The translations under genes and the position numbers were made by a program. Below the pieces are notes generated by a model. That model did no database searches and was not told the DNA's origin. It saw nothing but the letters and a program-made list of their open reading frames with translations. 38,905 nt of DNA from an uncultured Candidatus Peregrinibacteria bacterium (GTDB lineage: Bacteria; Patescibacteriota; Gracilibacteria; UBA1369). The stretch covers positions 1 through 38,905 of the forward strand of contig CALMAI010000041.1 in the NCBI GenBank assembly GCA_937858825.1, written 5' to 3'. Positions 1-8,137 of this stretch are shown here, piece by piece (the first letter of the stretch is position 1; each line of letters starts with the position of its first letter).

Positions 1-2244
1 CGGTTGCGAGCCAGCCCTGCCCCCTCGGCCCGCCCCCGCCCCCCTGGCACCCCCCAGCTTCAACCGCCTCTGCAGCAGTGACGCGGACGCTTTTCGCTCT
101 TCAACAATCACTGTCAGCGCCTGTTGATACAGATCATCATCCTCATCTCCAAACGCGCTTTGCGGCAAACCGTTCAACTTCTTGTTGGCGGTCTTTGGCG
201 AAATAATATCGTCCAGATAGTTTGGCGGACACATCACTTTTAAATGATTGGTCACCTTCTCGATCTCTTTTGAACTCACCAGCACACCCTGCACACGCAT
301 CGGCTGAGAAACCCCACCCGGCAGGAACAACATGTCTCCCTTTCCAAGCAGGTCCTCCGCCCCAGCTCCATCAATAATCGTTCGGCTGTCCACCGCGCTA
401 CTCACCGCGAACGCGATACGCGTTGGCACATTCGCCTTAATTAAACCGGTAATAACATCCACGGACGGCCTTTGTGTAGCAATAATCAAATGGATTCCCA
501 CCGCACGCGCCATCTGCGCGATCCGGCAAATAGACGCTTCCACCTCTTTCCCGGCAGCCATCATCAGGTCTGCCAACTCATCGATCACCACCACAATCTT
601 CGGCATCTTTTGCATCTTCGACTCTTCATCCCCCAAAACTTCCGCCTCCAGCGCCGCCTCATTATATTCAGCAATGTTACGGAACCGCTTGTCAGAAAGC
701 AGCTGATATCGACGGTTCATTTCCGCCACCGCCCATCGCAAAGCAATCGCCGCCTTTTCCGGATCGGTAATCACCGGCGTGAGCAAATGTGGAATCCCAT
801 TATAAGAAGAGAGTTCCACCCGTTTTGGATCGATCATAATCAACTTTAGATCTGCCGGAGAGTTTTGATACAACAGCGACAAAAGGAACGCGTTCATCCC
901 CACAGACTTACCGGCACCCGTGGCACCCGCAATCAAAACGTGAGGCATTGCAGCCAGATCCGCACAGATTGGTTTCCCGGAAACATCGCGCCCAAGCGGC
1001 ACACGCAGGTTTGAATCAATATTCATATACTCTTCACTTTCCAGAATTTCACGCAAATGCACCGAACTCCGCTGATCGTTCGGCACTTCAATTCCCACCA
1101 GCGACTTCCCTGGAATCGGCGCCTCAATACGAACAGCCTGCGCCGCGAGCGCCAAAGCCAGATCGTTCTTTAAACCCGTAATTTTTGAAAGCTTGATCCC
1201 CTCACTCGGCCGCAACGTGTATTGGATAACCGTCGGCCCAACATGCACCTCTTTCATCTCTACCTCAATCCCAAACTGCTTCAACTTATTCCGGATCGTG
1301 AGCGCGTTTTGATGCAACACTTCATCGTCCATGTCCGCGCTTGGCTTGGCCGGAGCCAACAAATCCAAAGACGGCGGCTCCCATGTAAAGTCGTCTTCAA
1401 GAATCGTCTCTTCCTTGGCTTCAAACGAATCCGTCTCTTTCACAGGGATCTGTTTTTCCACCGGTTCCGATGGAGTGTCAGACGCCACAGAGGTAACCGG
1501 ACGCTTAATCGTAACCATCTCAATAGCATCATTGCTATCCAGCATCTTCATCTTCTCACGCTGAAAATCTGCCTCAGTCGGCTCTTCCTCCTCATCTTCC
1601 AACTCCTCCATAATCTCTTCATCGGTCTTCTTCTTTTTCACGGGACGTTCACGCTTCGCGGGCTTTCGCACGATCTTAATATCCGGTTTCAGGAAAGACA
1701 TAAACGCTCCCAAAGAGATCTCGAACGCCAAAAGCACTCCAACCAGAAACAGTGTCAAAAAGACCGCGGCAGCTCCAATCTGTCCAACCTTCAAAACCTC
1801 CTGAAACAAAAAGTTCATCACAAACCCAATGTATCCTCCATAATTCCCATTCTGAGCTTCAAGAAAGAGTGAATCCATCGGCACATACAGATGGAGAATA
1901 CTCAACACCGCAACCGTAATAATAAAAAGACCCAACAGGCGTGAAAGCGTAAAACTCATCTTCTTACTAAAGAAGAACATGAACGACGCGCCAAAGAAAA
2001 GGAATGGCAAAACCTGCACACCCCAACCAAAAATCGGCTGAAGAACCCCCATCCAAAACTCACCAATCAGCCCAAAACTATTATTCAGACTCAAGAGCGT
2101 AAACACTCCGAATCCAAGCATAATCACACCCCAAATCTCCTTCAATACTGCGGACTTCACCTCCAGCTTAATTGCTTTCTTCCGTCGACGGGTTGTCGTG
2201 CTCCGCTTACGCGTGGCTGTGGTTCTCCTGCGGCGTCGAGCCAT
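1..2244 (-). CDS. ftsK: DNA translocase FtsK/SpoIIIE, 3' end cut by window edge
   Basis: Hexameric ATP-driven DNA pump that clears chromosomes from the division septum. Reading the minus strand from the ATG at 2244 gives 748 codons with no stop. A basic N-terminus (MARRRRRTTATRKRSTTTRR) is followed by about four membrane helices (residues 35-180), an acidic linker, then the motor domain. Walker A GATGAGKS is at residues 440-447 (904-927), and Walker B VVVIDELADL is near 552-561. The alpha and beta motor parts are intact down to ASASLLQRRLKLG. The following winged-helix gamma domain, which reads KOPS sites, should start with GYARAARLL. It reads instead as a Gly/Arg/Pro run over the last 18 codons, which looks like poor sequence at a contig end. 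Family assignment is certain; the last 60 bases should not be trusted. Confidence 0.96.
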   Translation of the reverse strand, partial: MARRRRRTTATRKRSTTTRRRKKAIKLEVKSAVLKEIWGVIMLGFGVFTLLSLNNSFGLIGEFWMGVLQPIFGWGVQVLPFLFFGASFMFFFSKKMSFTLSRLLGLFIITVAVLSILHLYVPMDSLFLEAQNGNYGGYIGFVMNFLFQEVLKVGQIGAAAVFLTLFLVGVLLAFEISLGAFMSFLKPDIKIVRKPAKRERPVKKKKTDEEIMEELEDEEEEPTEADFQREKMKMLDSNDAIEMVTIKRPVTSVASDTPSEPVEKQIPVKETDSFEAKEETILEDDFTWEPPSLDLLAPAKPSADMDDEVLHQNALTIRNKLKQFGIEVEMKEVHVGPTVIQYTLRPSEGIKLSKITGLKNDLALALAAQAVRIEAPIPGKSLVGIEVPNDQRSSVHLREILESEEYMNIDSNLRVPLGRDVSGKPICADLAAMPHVLIAGATGAGKSVGMNAFLLSLLYQNSPADLKLIMIDPKRVELSSYNGIPHLLTPVITDPEKAAIALRWAVAEMNRRYQLLSDKRFRNIAEYNEAALEAEVLGDEESKMQKMPKIVVVIDELADLMMAAGKEVEASICRIAQMARAVGIHLIIATQRPSVDVITGLIKANVPTRIAFAVSSAVDSRTIIDGAGAEDLLGKGDMLFLPGGVSQPMRVQGVLVSSKEIEKVTNHLKVMCPPNYLDDIISPKTANKKLNGLPQSAFGDEDDDLYQQALTVIVEERKASASLLQRRLKLGGARGAGAGRGGRAGSQP

Positions 2245-2334
2245 AGTTTTATCGCTTTAAGACTTGGTAAATACTATAAAGGAAATCCCTTATTTTGAAA
2301 ACACTATTTATCAGCAATATGTCAAACCCAACAA

Positions 2335-2363
2335 TTGACAATTATCCATAAAAAATGAATAAT
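2335..2363 (+). promoter_or_regulatory. Sigma70-type promoter for the 2500 gene
   Basis: TTGACA (2335-2340), a 17-base spacer and AATAAT (2358-2363). Transcription would start near 2370, leaving an untranslated leader of about 130 bases, much longer than the 15-25 bases inferred elsewhere in this window. I see no obvious terminator or riboswitch fold in the leader. The rest of 2245-2499 holds only the ftsK upstream region, with no gene I can support. Confidence 0.55.
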
Positions 2364-2499
2364 ATGCAACCGTTCTTTCACAATCAGCTTTGGGACATAT
2401 GTCTGTTTTCGAGATAGATTTCTTTTGGATCTGCTCCGCAGCGTCCACGCGAACTTCCCGCCCTCGAAAACAAACCGGTGTCCCAACGAAAGGAAAACT

Positions 2500-2859
2500 A
2501 TGACCATGCCTGTCCATCTTGAGCATGTCCTCGGGCTCGCGCGCGAGACCAAAGACCAGGAAGAAAAACTGAACTGCCTTCGCGTAGCCATCACCCTGAG
2601 CATCCATGAACCCGGCGATTCGGCCGAGATCATCAACAAAGCCTTGCCCGAACCCATCTACACCAAGTTGCTGCTCGACCTTCTCATCGTCGATGACAGC
2701 ATCTGGAACATAACCACCATGGTTGTCCTCGGGCTTCGGCCCGATCCAGAACTCCCCAAAGAGCTGGAAAGGCGAACCCGCGAGTCCGCCGATCCCAAGT
2801 TCGCCGAGATCTGTCAGATGATCCTGGATCAACGACCACCTTTCCAACCACCACCCTAA
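2500..2859 (+). CDS. Hypothetical protein, 119 aa, GC-rich orphan
   Basis: I do not recognise this protein. It is soluble, with no signal peptide or membrane helix, and appears mostly helical. It carries acidic and proline-rich stretches (LRPDPELPKELERR) and ends in a proline-rich tail. The ATG at 2500 is chosen because AAAGGA lies at 2489-2494 with a five-base gap, the clearest Shine-Dalgarno in the window. Third codon positions are mostly G or C (roughly three quarters by eye), far more than in gltX next door. It has its own promoter and a strong terminator and forms no operon. Foreign origin by transfer is a reasonable inference. That it is a real gene is supported by start signal, codon bias and terminator. 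Confidence 0.72.
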   Translation: MTMPVHLEHVLGLARETKDQEEKLNCLRVAITLSIHEPGDSAEIINKALPEPIYTKLLLDLLIVDDSIWNITTMVVLGLRPDPELPKELERRTRESADPKFAEICQMILDQRPPFQPPP

Positions 2860-2874
2860 CACTTGGCGGGACCA

Positions 2875-2898
2875 AGCGGACAGCAATGTCCGCTTTTC
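2875..2898 (+). terminator. Rho-independent terminator after the 2500 gene
   Basis: Perfect 8-bp stem AGCGGACA / TGTCCGCT with loop GCAA (2883-2886), followed by a short T run. It lies 15 bases after the stop codon and separates this gene from gltX. Confidence 0.8.
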
Positions 2899-2956
2899 CC
2901 TTTATAAGGAAACCAAAAATCTGCTACCATAAAAGCCGTTTTAACAATTGAACATC

Positions 2957-4531
2957 ATGATCCGAACCCGCTTCGCCCCATCCCCAACAGGTTACCTTCA
3001 CGTTGGAGGGCTCCGTACCGCGCTTTTTAACTACCTCTACGCCAAACACAACGGCGGCCAGTTCCTTTTAAGAATCGAAGATACAGACCAAAAACGGTAC
3101 GTGGAAGGCGCGACCGAACACCTGATAGAAACCCTTAAATCCGTGGGACTCAACCATGATGAAGGACCGGAAGCAGGCGGACCATTCGCTCCCTACGTCC
3201 AGTCTGAACGGACAGAAATGTACCGAAAATACTGCGCTGAATTGGTGGAAAAAGGAGCTGCTTACCCATGCTTCTGCACAGCCGAGCGATTGGACGAAAT
3301 GCGCAAACGCCAAATGGAATTAAAGCAGGCTCCAATGTACGACCGGACCTGCGCGAAACTCAGCCCAGAAGAAGTGAAAGCCAAACTGGATGCCGGAGAA
3401 GAACATGTGATCCGCCAAAAAATTCCGCACGGAGAAAAACTCCGATTCAAAGACCACATTCGCGGAACCGTTGTTTTTGAAACTCAAAACATCGACGACC
3501 AGGTCCTCATGAAATCGGACAACTTTCCAACCTACCACCTGGCTAATGTTATCGACGACCACCACATGGAAATCACCCACGTTATTCGTGGAGAAGAATG
3601 GCTTCCATCCACACCAAAACACATTTTACTCTACCGGGCATTTGGCTGGAACGAACCCGAGTTCGCTCACATTCCCCTCCTCCTCAACAAAGACAAAACC
3701 AAACTATCAAAGCGCCAAAACGACGTCAGCGTGGAAAGCTATTTGGAAAAAGGATACCTGATTCCGGCACTTATGAACTTTATTGCTCTGCTTGGATGGC
3801 ATCCGGGAAAAGGCGAAGAACAGGAAATCTACACCATGGACGAGCTGATTGAACGATTTGATCTGGAACAGGTTCACAAATCCGGTGCCATTTTCGATAC
3901 CGAAAAACTGGACTGGTTCAACTATCGTTGGGGCAAAGAGATCCACAACCAGGAGATGGCAAAGGTCGCCAAAGAGGTCGATGCCGATGTAAAAATTGAA
4001 ATGAACCAACGCAAAGAACAGGTCTACACCTTCTCTTCATCAGAAAAAGAGGCCGAATTTCAGAGCAAACGCGGAGAAGCACTGTTGGAAAAATGCAAAG
4101 ACCAGATTGAAGACAGTTGGATGGAACAAAAAGAGCTTCTTCTACGCGCCCTTGTCACTCTGGAAGACAAAATCATTAAAAATCCACACGAAACACATGA
4201 TAACCTGAAATGCTTTTTCACTTTCAAACAAGCCGAAAAAGAACTCATCATGAATGAAAAAATGAAAGTGGATGAGGCCACAGCCAAACAGGCACTGGAA
4301 GAAAGCCATAAAGCCCTTTCCGGCTTTGAAGACTGGCAAACCATGGGCGCGCTTCAGCAGTTCATGCTCAACCTTATTCAGGAAATAGGCCTTAAAAATG
4401 GACAGGTACTCTGGCCACTTCGGGCTGTATTAAGCGGAGAACAATTCTCACCAGGAGCATTCGAAATGCTCTGGGCACTCGGCAAAGATGAGAGCCTCAA
4501 TCGAATAAAAATCACGCAAGAGCAGCTCTAA
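2957..4531 (+). CDS. gltX: Glutamyl-tRNA synthetase
   Basis: Class I aminoacyl-tRNA synthetase that charges tRNA-Glu, and possibly tRNA-Gln if a GatCAB system exists elsewhere. The protein is 524 aa. It opens with MIRTRFAPSPTGYLHVGG, which contains the HIGH-equivalent signature (HVGG). The KMSKS-equivalent loop reads KLSKRQND, followed by VSVESYLEKGYLIPALMNFI, typical of GltX. The C-terminal third is the helical anticodon-binding domain. Start choice: the family begins at this ATG, and an in-frame TTG at 2948 would only add three residues. There is no Shine-Dalgarno. A TGC-TACCAT extended -10 (2922-2930) lies 26 bases upstream. The only tRNA gene in the window is tRNA-Glu, at 16254. Confidence 0.97.
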   Translation: MIRTRFAPSPTGYLHVGGLRTALFNYLYAKHNGGQFLLRIEDTDQKRYVEGATEHLIETLKSVGLNHDEGPEAGGPFAPYVQSERTEMYRKYCAELVEKGAAYPCFCTAERLDEMRKRQMELKQAPMYDRTCAKLSPEEVKAKLDAGEEHVIRQKIPHGEKLRFKDHIRGTVVFETQNIDDQVLMKSDNFPTYHLANVIDDHHMEITHVIRGEEWLPSTPKHILLYRAFGWNEPEFAHIPLLLNKDKTKLSKRQNDVSVESYLEKGYLIPALMNFIALLGWHPGKGEEQEIYTMDELIERFDLEQVHKSGAIFDTEKLDWFNYRWGKEIHNQEMAKVAKEVDADVKIEMNQRKEQVYTFSSSEKEAEFQSKRGEALLEKCKDQIEDSWMEQKELLLRALVTLEDKIIKNPHETHDNLKCFFTFKQAEKELIMNEKMKVDEATAKQALEESHKALSGFEDWQTMGALQQFMLNLIQEIGLKNGQVLWPLRAVLSGEQFSPGAFEMLWALGKDESLNRIKITQEQL

Positions 4532-4540
4532 GAAAACTCT

Positions 4541-4556
4541 TTACAAACCTTTGTAA
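4541..4556. promoter_or_regulatory. Perfect dyad, possible operator
   Basis: TTACAAA-CC-TTTGTAA: 7-bp arms with a two-base centre, ten bases downstream of the gltX stop and ten bases before the next ATG. The loop is too short and no T run follows, so it does not look like a terminator. A protein-binding site is inference only. Confidence 0.35.
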
Positions 4557-4566
4557 CGAAGGCATC

Positions 4567-4932
4567 ATGAGCGCAGTTATAGAGGGTGTGGTACTTAACC
4601 CTATCAACATGCACTTCAATCAACTTAAAGAGATCATCAAACATCTTCGAAAGGTAGTGCCGTGTAATCAATGTGAGCGCAAATTCGAGCCGGAAGGAAT
4701 TCAGGTTCTCAGCACCTATGGTGATGAAGGACTCTTTTACTTTTCGTGCTACAACTGTCTGAATCAACTGGTCATTCATGTGACCGTTGTTGATGATAAC
4801 GACAACGAAAAAAGCCTCAACATTCAAGCGACTAATGCGCCAGAAGTAAGCAAAAACGACGTATTGGATATACACAATTTCCTCGCCGGATTTAACGGTG
4901 ACTTTAAAAATCTTTTCTCTGAAACCCACTAA
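4567..4932 (+). CDS. Hypothetical zinc-ribbon-like protein, 121 aa
   Basis: No named family recognised. The key feature is two CxxC pairs, C33/C36 (VPCNQCERKF) and C61/C64 (SCYNCLNQ), spaced as in zinc ribbons or rubredoxin-like knuckles. A C-terminal region with beta-strand character follows and ends FNGDFKNLFSETH. It has no signal peptide, so it is probably cytoplasmic. A weak AAGG precedes the ATG. The next gene starts one base after its stop, so the two are probably translated from one message. Binding of zinc is inferred from the cysteine spacing; the role is unknown. Confidence 0.75.
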   Translation: MSAVIEGVVLNPINMHFNQLKEIIKHLRKVVPCNQCERKFEPEGIQVLSTYGDEGLFYFSCYNCLNQLVIHVTVVDDNDNEKSLNIQATNAPEVSKNDVLDIHNFLAGFNGDFKNLFSETH

Positions 4933-4933
4933 T

Positions 4934-5170
4934 ATGAAAAAAACTCTTTCTCTGGCTCTTACCCTCGGAACTCTTGTAGCTTTTGCCGGATGTAACCAGG
5001 CACAGTCAGAAGCGGATCGACTTCAACAGGAAGCTCAATCACGAATTAACGACGCAAACCGTCAGGCACAAGAACTTCAACAACAGGGTGAACAGATGAT
5101 GAACGACGCACAGGAAAAGATGCAACAGGCGCAGGACGCCGCAGACGCCGTTCAAAAACTCGCGGAATAA
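4934..5170 (+). CDS. Small lipoprotein with coiled coil, 78 aa
   Basis: Starts MKKTLSLALTLGTLVAFAGC, a lipoprotein signal peptide with lipobox AFAGC and the lipidated cysteine at residue 20. The mature part (about 58 residues) is almost entirely charged and Gln/Ala-rich heptads such as QAQELQQQGEQMMNDAQEKM, predicting one long helix or a coiled-coil oligomer anchored in the membrane. This resembles Lpp-like or spacer lipoproteins in form only. ATG 4934 is chosen because it gives the complete signal peptide and lies directly after the previous stop. A strong terminator follows. Confidence 0.85.
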   Translation: MKKTLSLALTLGTLVAFAGCNQAQSEADRLQQEAQSRINDANRQAQELQQQGEQMMNDAQEKMQQAQDAADAVQKLAE

Positions 5171-5189
5171 CCTTCCAACAACTTCAAAG

Positions 5190-5222
5190 CCACGCCCCAC
5201 ATTCAGGGCGTGGTATTTTTTT
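5190..5222 (+). terminator. Rho-independent terminator
   Basis: CCACGCCC (5190-5197), loop CACATTCA, GGGCGTGG (5206-5213), then TATTTTTTT. It ends the operon of the zinc-ribbon-like protein and the lipoprotein. The next ATG follows only seven bases later, so that gene is either fed by read-through or has a promoter hidden upstream. Confidence 0.9.
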
Positions 5223-5228
5223 ACCAGC

Positions 5229-5927
5229 ATGAGCGTGAAACTGAAAGCACAACTCCACGTCCACACAAAACAGGACCCGGTTGAAAATATCAAACATACC
5301 GAAAAGCAAAAAATCGACTTCGCTGCCAAACACGGCTATGAAGTCATGGAAATCCCCTGCCATAATGTTTTCATCTTCAATGAGGATCTCCGCAAATACG
5401 CCGAAGAAAAGCGCATTCTTCTTATTCCCGCTATTGAAAAAAGTGTCGAACGAAAACATGTACTCATCCTCAATGCGGATGTAGAGGCTCAAAAAATCAA
5501 AACCTTTAACGACCTTCGCCTCTACAAAAAAAACCATCCCGAATGCCTGATGATTGCGGCTCATCCATACTATCCGGGACCAATATCGCTCCACAAAAAC
5601 CTGGAAGAACACATCGACATTTTCGACGCCATTGAATACAGCTGGTACCACTCAAAACGCATCAACAAATACAACGAAAAAGCCGTAGCAATGGCTGAAA
5701 AACACGAAAAAACCATTGTCGGAACAAGCGACAACCACCTTCTCCCCTACTTTGACGAAACCTTCAGCACCATTGAAGCCAAAGAAAAAACTGTTGAATC
5801 TGTGCTAAAAGCCATCCGCGACGGTCATGTCACTTTCGTCAGCCACGATCAAACGCTCTGGACCATGTTCTACGTAATCGTGAAGATGCATCTGCTCCAA
5901 CTCATTAAAAAGATCAGCCTCCGCTAA
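5229..5927 (+). CDS. PHP-domain metal-dependent phosphoesterase
   Basis: A 232-aa single-domain PHP protein, the fold shared with histidinol phosphatase and DNA polymerase exonuclease domains. Metal ligands can be read in order: H10-x-H12 (QLHVHTKQD), H45 (IPCHN, the usual TDH triad with Cys in place of Asp), E70 (IPAIEKS), H112 (AAHPYYPG), and D168/H170 (GTSDNH). It probably hydrolyses a phosphoester, but the substrate cannot be read from sequence. The last 25 residues are hydrophobic and basic (FYVIVKMHLLQLIKKI) and may touch the membrane. The start is seven bases after a terminator and has no Shine-Dalgarno. Confidence 0.87.
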   Translation: MSVKLKAQLHVHTKQDPVENIKHTEKQKIDFAAKHGYEVMEIPCHNVFIFNEDLRKYAEEKRILLIPAIEKSVERKHVLILNADVEAQKIKTFNDLRLYKKNHPECLMIAAHPYYPGPISLHKNLEEHIDIFDAIEYSWYHSKRINKYNEKAVAMAEKHEKTIVGTSDNHLLPYFDETFSTIEAKEKTVESVLKAIRDGHVTFVSHDQTLWTMFYVIVKMHLLQLIKKISLR

Positions 5928-5948
5928 CTAGAAGAATTCCACATAAAA

Positions 5949-5957
5949 TGGTATAAT
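5949..5957 (+). promoter_or_regulatory. Extended -10 promoter for pta-ackA
   Basis: TGG followed by TATAAT (5952-5957), a consensus extended -10 element. No convincing -35 lies 16-18 bases upstream. Start of transcription near 5964 gives a leader of about 15 bases before the pta ATG. Confidence 0.65.
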
Positions 5958-5978
5958 AAACAAAAATAAAGCTGTACC

Positions 5979-6959
5979 ATGGAATTCCTCGAAAACATAA
6001 AAAAGAAGGCGCGTGAACTCAATAAGCGCATCGTTTTTCCTGAAACACAGGATCCCCGCACACTCAGAGCCATTGCTATTATTATCGAAGAAAAATTGGC
6101 AACCCCCGTCCTCTTAGGCAAAGAGGATGCCATTAAAGAGCTCTGTAAAAAGGAAAACATTACTATCGACTGGTCAAAAGCAGAATTTATCGACCCGCAA
6201 GATCCGGCTTATACGGAAAAATACGAACAAGAACTCATCAAGCTCCGTGGCAAAAAAGGCATGACCCCGGAAAAAGCCAAAGAATGGATCGCCAACATCA
6301 ACTACTTTGCCGTAATGGTTGTCCAATGCGGAGATGGCGACGGATTGGTAACAGGAGCCAACGTACCATCTGCCGACACCTATCGTCCCGCACTCCAAAT
6401 CATTAAAACCAAAGAGAAATTCCACAAAGTTTCAGGTGTTTTCTTCATGGTTTTCGAGGATCGTTTGATTCTCTTTGCCGATTGCGCCCTTAATATTGAT
6501 CCCAACTCTCACGACCTGGCGGACATTGCCATCGACAGCGCCGAAACAGCCAAAAAGTTTGGTATCGAACCCCGCGTGGCGCTCCTTTCATACGGCACCA
6601 ACTCCCACTACGACCATCCATACATTCAAAAAGTGAAAGAGGCAGTCAAAATCATCAATGATCGTGCTCCAGAGCTGATGGTGGAAGGAGAAATGCAGGT
6701 GGACGCGGCATTGGTTCCAGAAGTGCCGGCACGCAAATTCCCGGAATCCAAAATAGCCGGAACCGCCAACGTCCTCATTTTCCCGGATCTCCAGTCCGGC
6801 AACATTGCTTACAAACTGGTGGAACGACTCGCCAAAGCCAAAGCCATTGGCCCAATCCTTCAGGGACTCAACAAGCCCGTAAACGACCTTTCCCGCGGCT
6901 GCAGCACTCAGGACATTGTGGACCTTACCGCCATCACCGCCTGTGAATCTGAACTATGA
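5979..6959 (+). CDS. pta: Phosphate acetyltransferase
   Basis: Converts acetyl-CoA and phosphate to acetyl phosphate and CoA. At 326 aa it is the short, single-domain Pta type, without the N-terminal DRTGG regulatory region of E. coli Pta. Family motifs include RIVFPETQDPRTLRA at the N-terminus, the CoA-site region DGLVTGANVPSADTYRPALQ (about residues 119-138), ALLSYGTNS, and VEGEMQVDAALVPEV. The stop codon TGA overlaps the ackA start in ATGA, so the two enzymes are translationally coupled. Context and length agree on a catabolic acetate pathway. Confidence 0.96.
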   Translation: MEFLENIKKKARELNKRIVFPETQDPRTLRAIAIIIEEKLATPVLLGKEDAIKELCKKENITIDWSKAEFIDPQDPAYTEKYEQELIKLRGKKGMTPEKAKEWIANINYFAVMVVQCGDGDGLVTGANVPSADTYRPALQIIKTKEKFHKVSGVFFMVFEDRLILFADCALNIDPNSHDLADIAIDSAETAKKFGIEPRVALLSYGTNSHYDHPYIQKVKEAVKIINDRAPELMVEGEMQVDAALVPEVPARKFPESKIAGTANVLIFPDLQSGNIAYKLVERLAKAKAIGPILQGLNKPVNDLSRGCSTQDIVDLTAITACESEL

Positions 6960-8065
6960 AAATCCTTGTCATCAACGCCGGATCTTCATCGCTTAAATAT
7001 GAGCTTTTCAACAAAAAGCTCGACTCTCTTGGCGACGGATACATTGAAAGAATCGGACAAAAAGGACAGATCCCCAACCATGAAAAAGCTGTCAAACAAG
7101 CCCTTGAATCCATCCAAAAAAAAGGACTTGTCACCTCTTTGGTAGAGATCAAAGCCGTTGGGCATCGCGTGGTTCATGGTGGTGAAAAATACAGCGCCCC
7201 TGTACGCATAACTCCATCCGTTCAAAAAGAGATTCAAAAACTGTGCAAGCTTGCGCCATTGCACAATCCCCCAAACCTGGCCGGAATCAAAGCCTGCAAA
7301 AAACTCCTTCCAAAAGCTACGCAAGTCGCCATTTTCGACACAGCTTTTCATCAAACCCTTCCCAAAAAAGCTTTTATCTATGCTCTTCCATACGACCTTT
7401 ACAAAAAGGAAGGCATCCGCCGATACGGTTTTCACGGAACCAGCCACCTCTATCTGAGCAAAGTTGCAAAAAAACTTCTTGGGAGAAAAGCGGATCGGCT
7501 CGTCACCTGTCATTTAGGAAACGGATCCAGCCTCGCCGCAGTCAAAAATGGAAAATCGATTGATACCACCATGGGATTCACACCTCTTGAAGGTGTTCCA
7601 ATGGGTACCCGTAGCGGCGACATTGATCCAGCCATAGCCGTAAAACTCTCCCAAAAGTTGGGACCGGAAAAAGCAGACAACCTGCTCAATAAACAGTCTG
7701 GATTATTGGGACTCACAGGTAAAAGTTCCGACATGCGCGACCTGCTGGTCACACGTAAATCCAATAAAAAATCTCAACTGGCTATCGATATTTTTTGTTA
7801 TAAAGTAGCCCAAAAAATTGCGGCATTTACAGCCTCTCTCCAGGGATTGGATGCCATTGCCTTCACCGGTGGGATCGGTGAAAATTCAGGCTATATCCGT
7901 GCTCAGATCTGCCAATACCTCCCTCATCTTGGAGTCAAAGTGGATGCGACAAAAAACCGGAAAAACACAACAATCTTCAGTGTGAAAGGGAGTAAAGTCA
8001 GTCTCCTCAACATCCCAGCCGACGAAGAAAAAGAGATCGCCAGCCAAACCCTCAAGCTTTTATAG
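6956..8065 (+). CDS. ackA: Acetate kinase
   Basis: Makes ATP and acetate from acetyl phosphate, the second step after Pta. The protein is 369 aa, about 30 shorter than the usual 400. ASKHA-fold motifs are complete: LVINAGSSSLKYELF at the N-terminus, GHRVVHGG, YGFHGTSH, CHLGNGSS, MGFTPLEGVPMGTRSGDIDP and AFTGGIGENSG. The start overlaps the pta stop by four bases. Together these two genes provide substrate-level ATP in a fermentative metabolism. The missing length seems spread over loops rather than being one deletion. Confidence 0.97.
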   Translation: MKILVINAGSSSLKYELFNKKLDSLGDGYIERIGQKGQIPNHEKAVKQALESIQKKGLVTSLVEIKAVGHRVVHGGEKYSAPVRITPSVQKEIQKLCKLAPLHNPPNLAGIKACKKLLPKATQVAIFDTAFHQTLPKKAFIYALPYDLYKKEGIRRYGFHGTSHLYLSKVAKKLLGRKADRLVTCHLGNGSSLAAVKNGKSIDTTMGFTPLEGVPMGTRSGDIDPAIAVKLSQKLGPEKADNLLNKQSGLLGLTGKSSDMRDLLVTRKSNKKSQLAIDIFCYKVAQKIAAFTASLQGLDAIAFTGGIGENSGYIRAQICQYLPHLGVKVDATKNRKNTTIFSVKGSKVSLLNIPADEEKEIASQTLKLL

Positions 8066-8084
8066 CAAAACAACAAAATTAAAC

Positions 8085-8113
8085 TTGCGTCAAACGGCGG
8101 ATACCTCTAGAAT
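8085..8113 (+). promoter_or_regulatory. Sigma70-type promoter
   Basis: TTGCGT (8085-8090), 17-base spacer, TAGAAT (8108-8113). Predicted start near 8120 gives an 18-base leader before the ATG at 8138. Confidence 0.75.
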
Positions 8114-8137
8114 AGATCCGCTATTTTTGAAGCAAAA

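Noticed and set aside
1222-1872. Long plus-strand open frame (216 codons) opposite ftsK
   Set aside because: The minus strand here is clear FtsK coding sequence. The plus reading is His/Arg/Leu-rich with no domain, typical of an antisense shadow.
2342-2350. TTATCCATA, close to a DnaA box
   Set aside because: Single, one mismatch, and no cluster of boxes or dnaA gene nearby. rpmH-rnpA-yidC lies about 10 kb away without dnaA, so no origin is called.
2311-2886. 191-codon minus-strand frame opposite the GC-rich gene
   Set aside because: It runs through the predicted promoter, Shine-Dalgarno and terminator of the plus-strand gene and shows no family pattern. High GC lengthens antisense frames by chance.
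6956-6959. Possible recoding of TGA as glycine, as in Gracilibacteria
   Set aside because: TGA ends pta, rnpA, the first methyltransferase and the LCP gene at family-expected positions, so the standard stop meaning holds.
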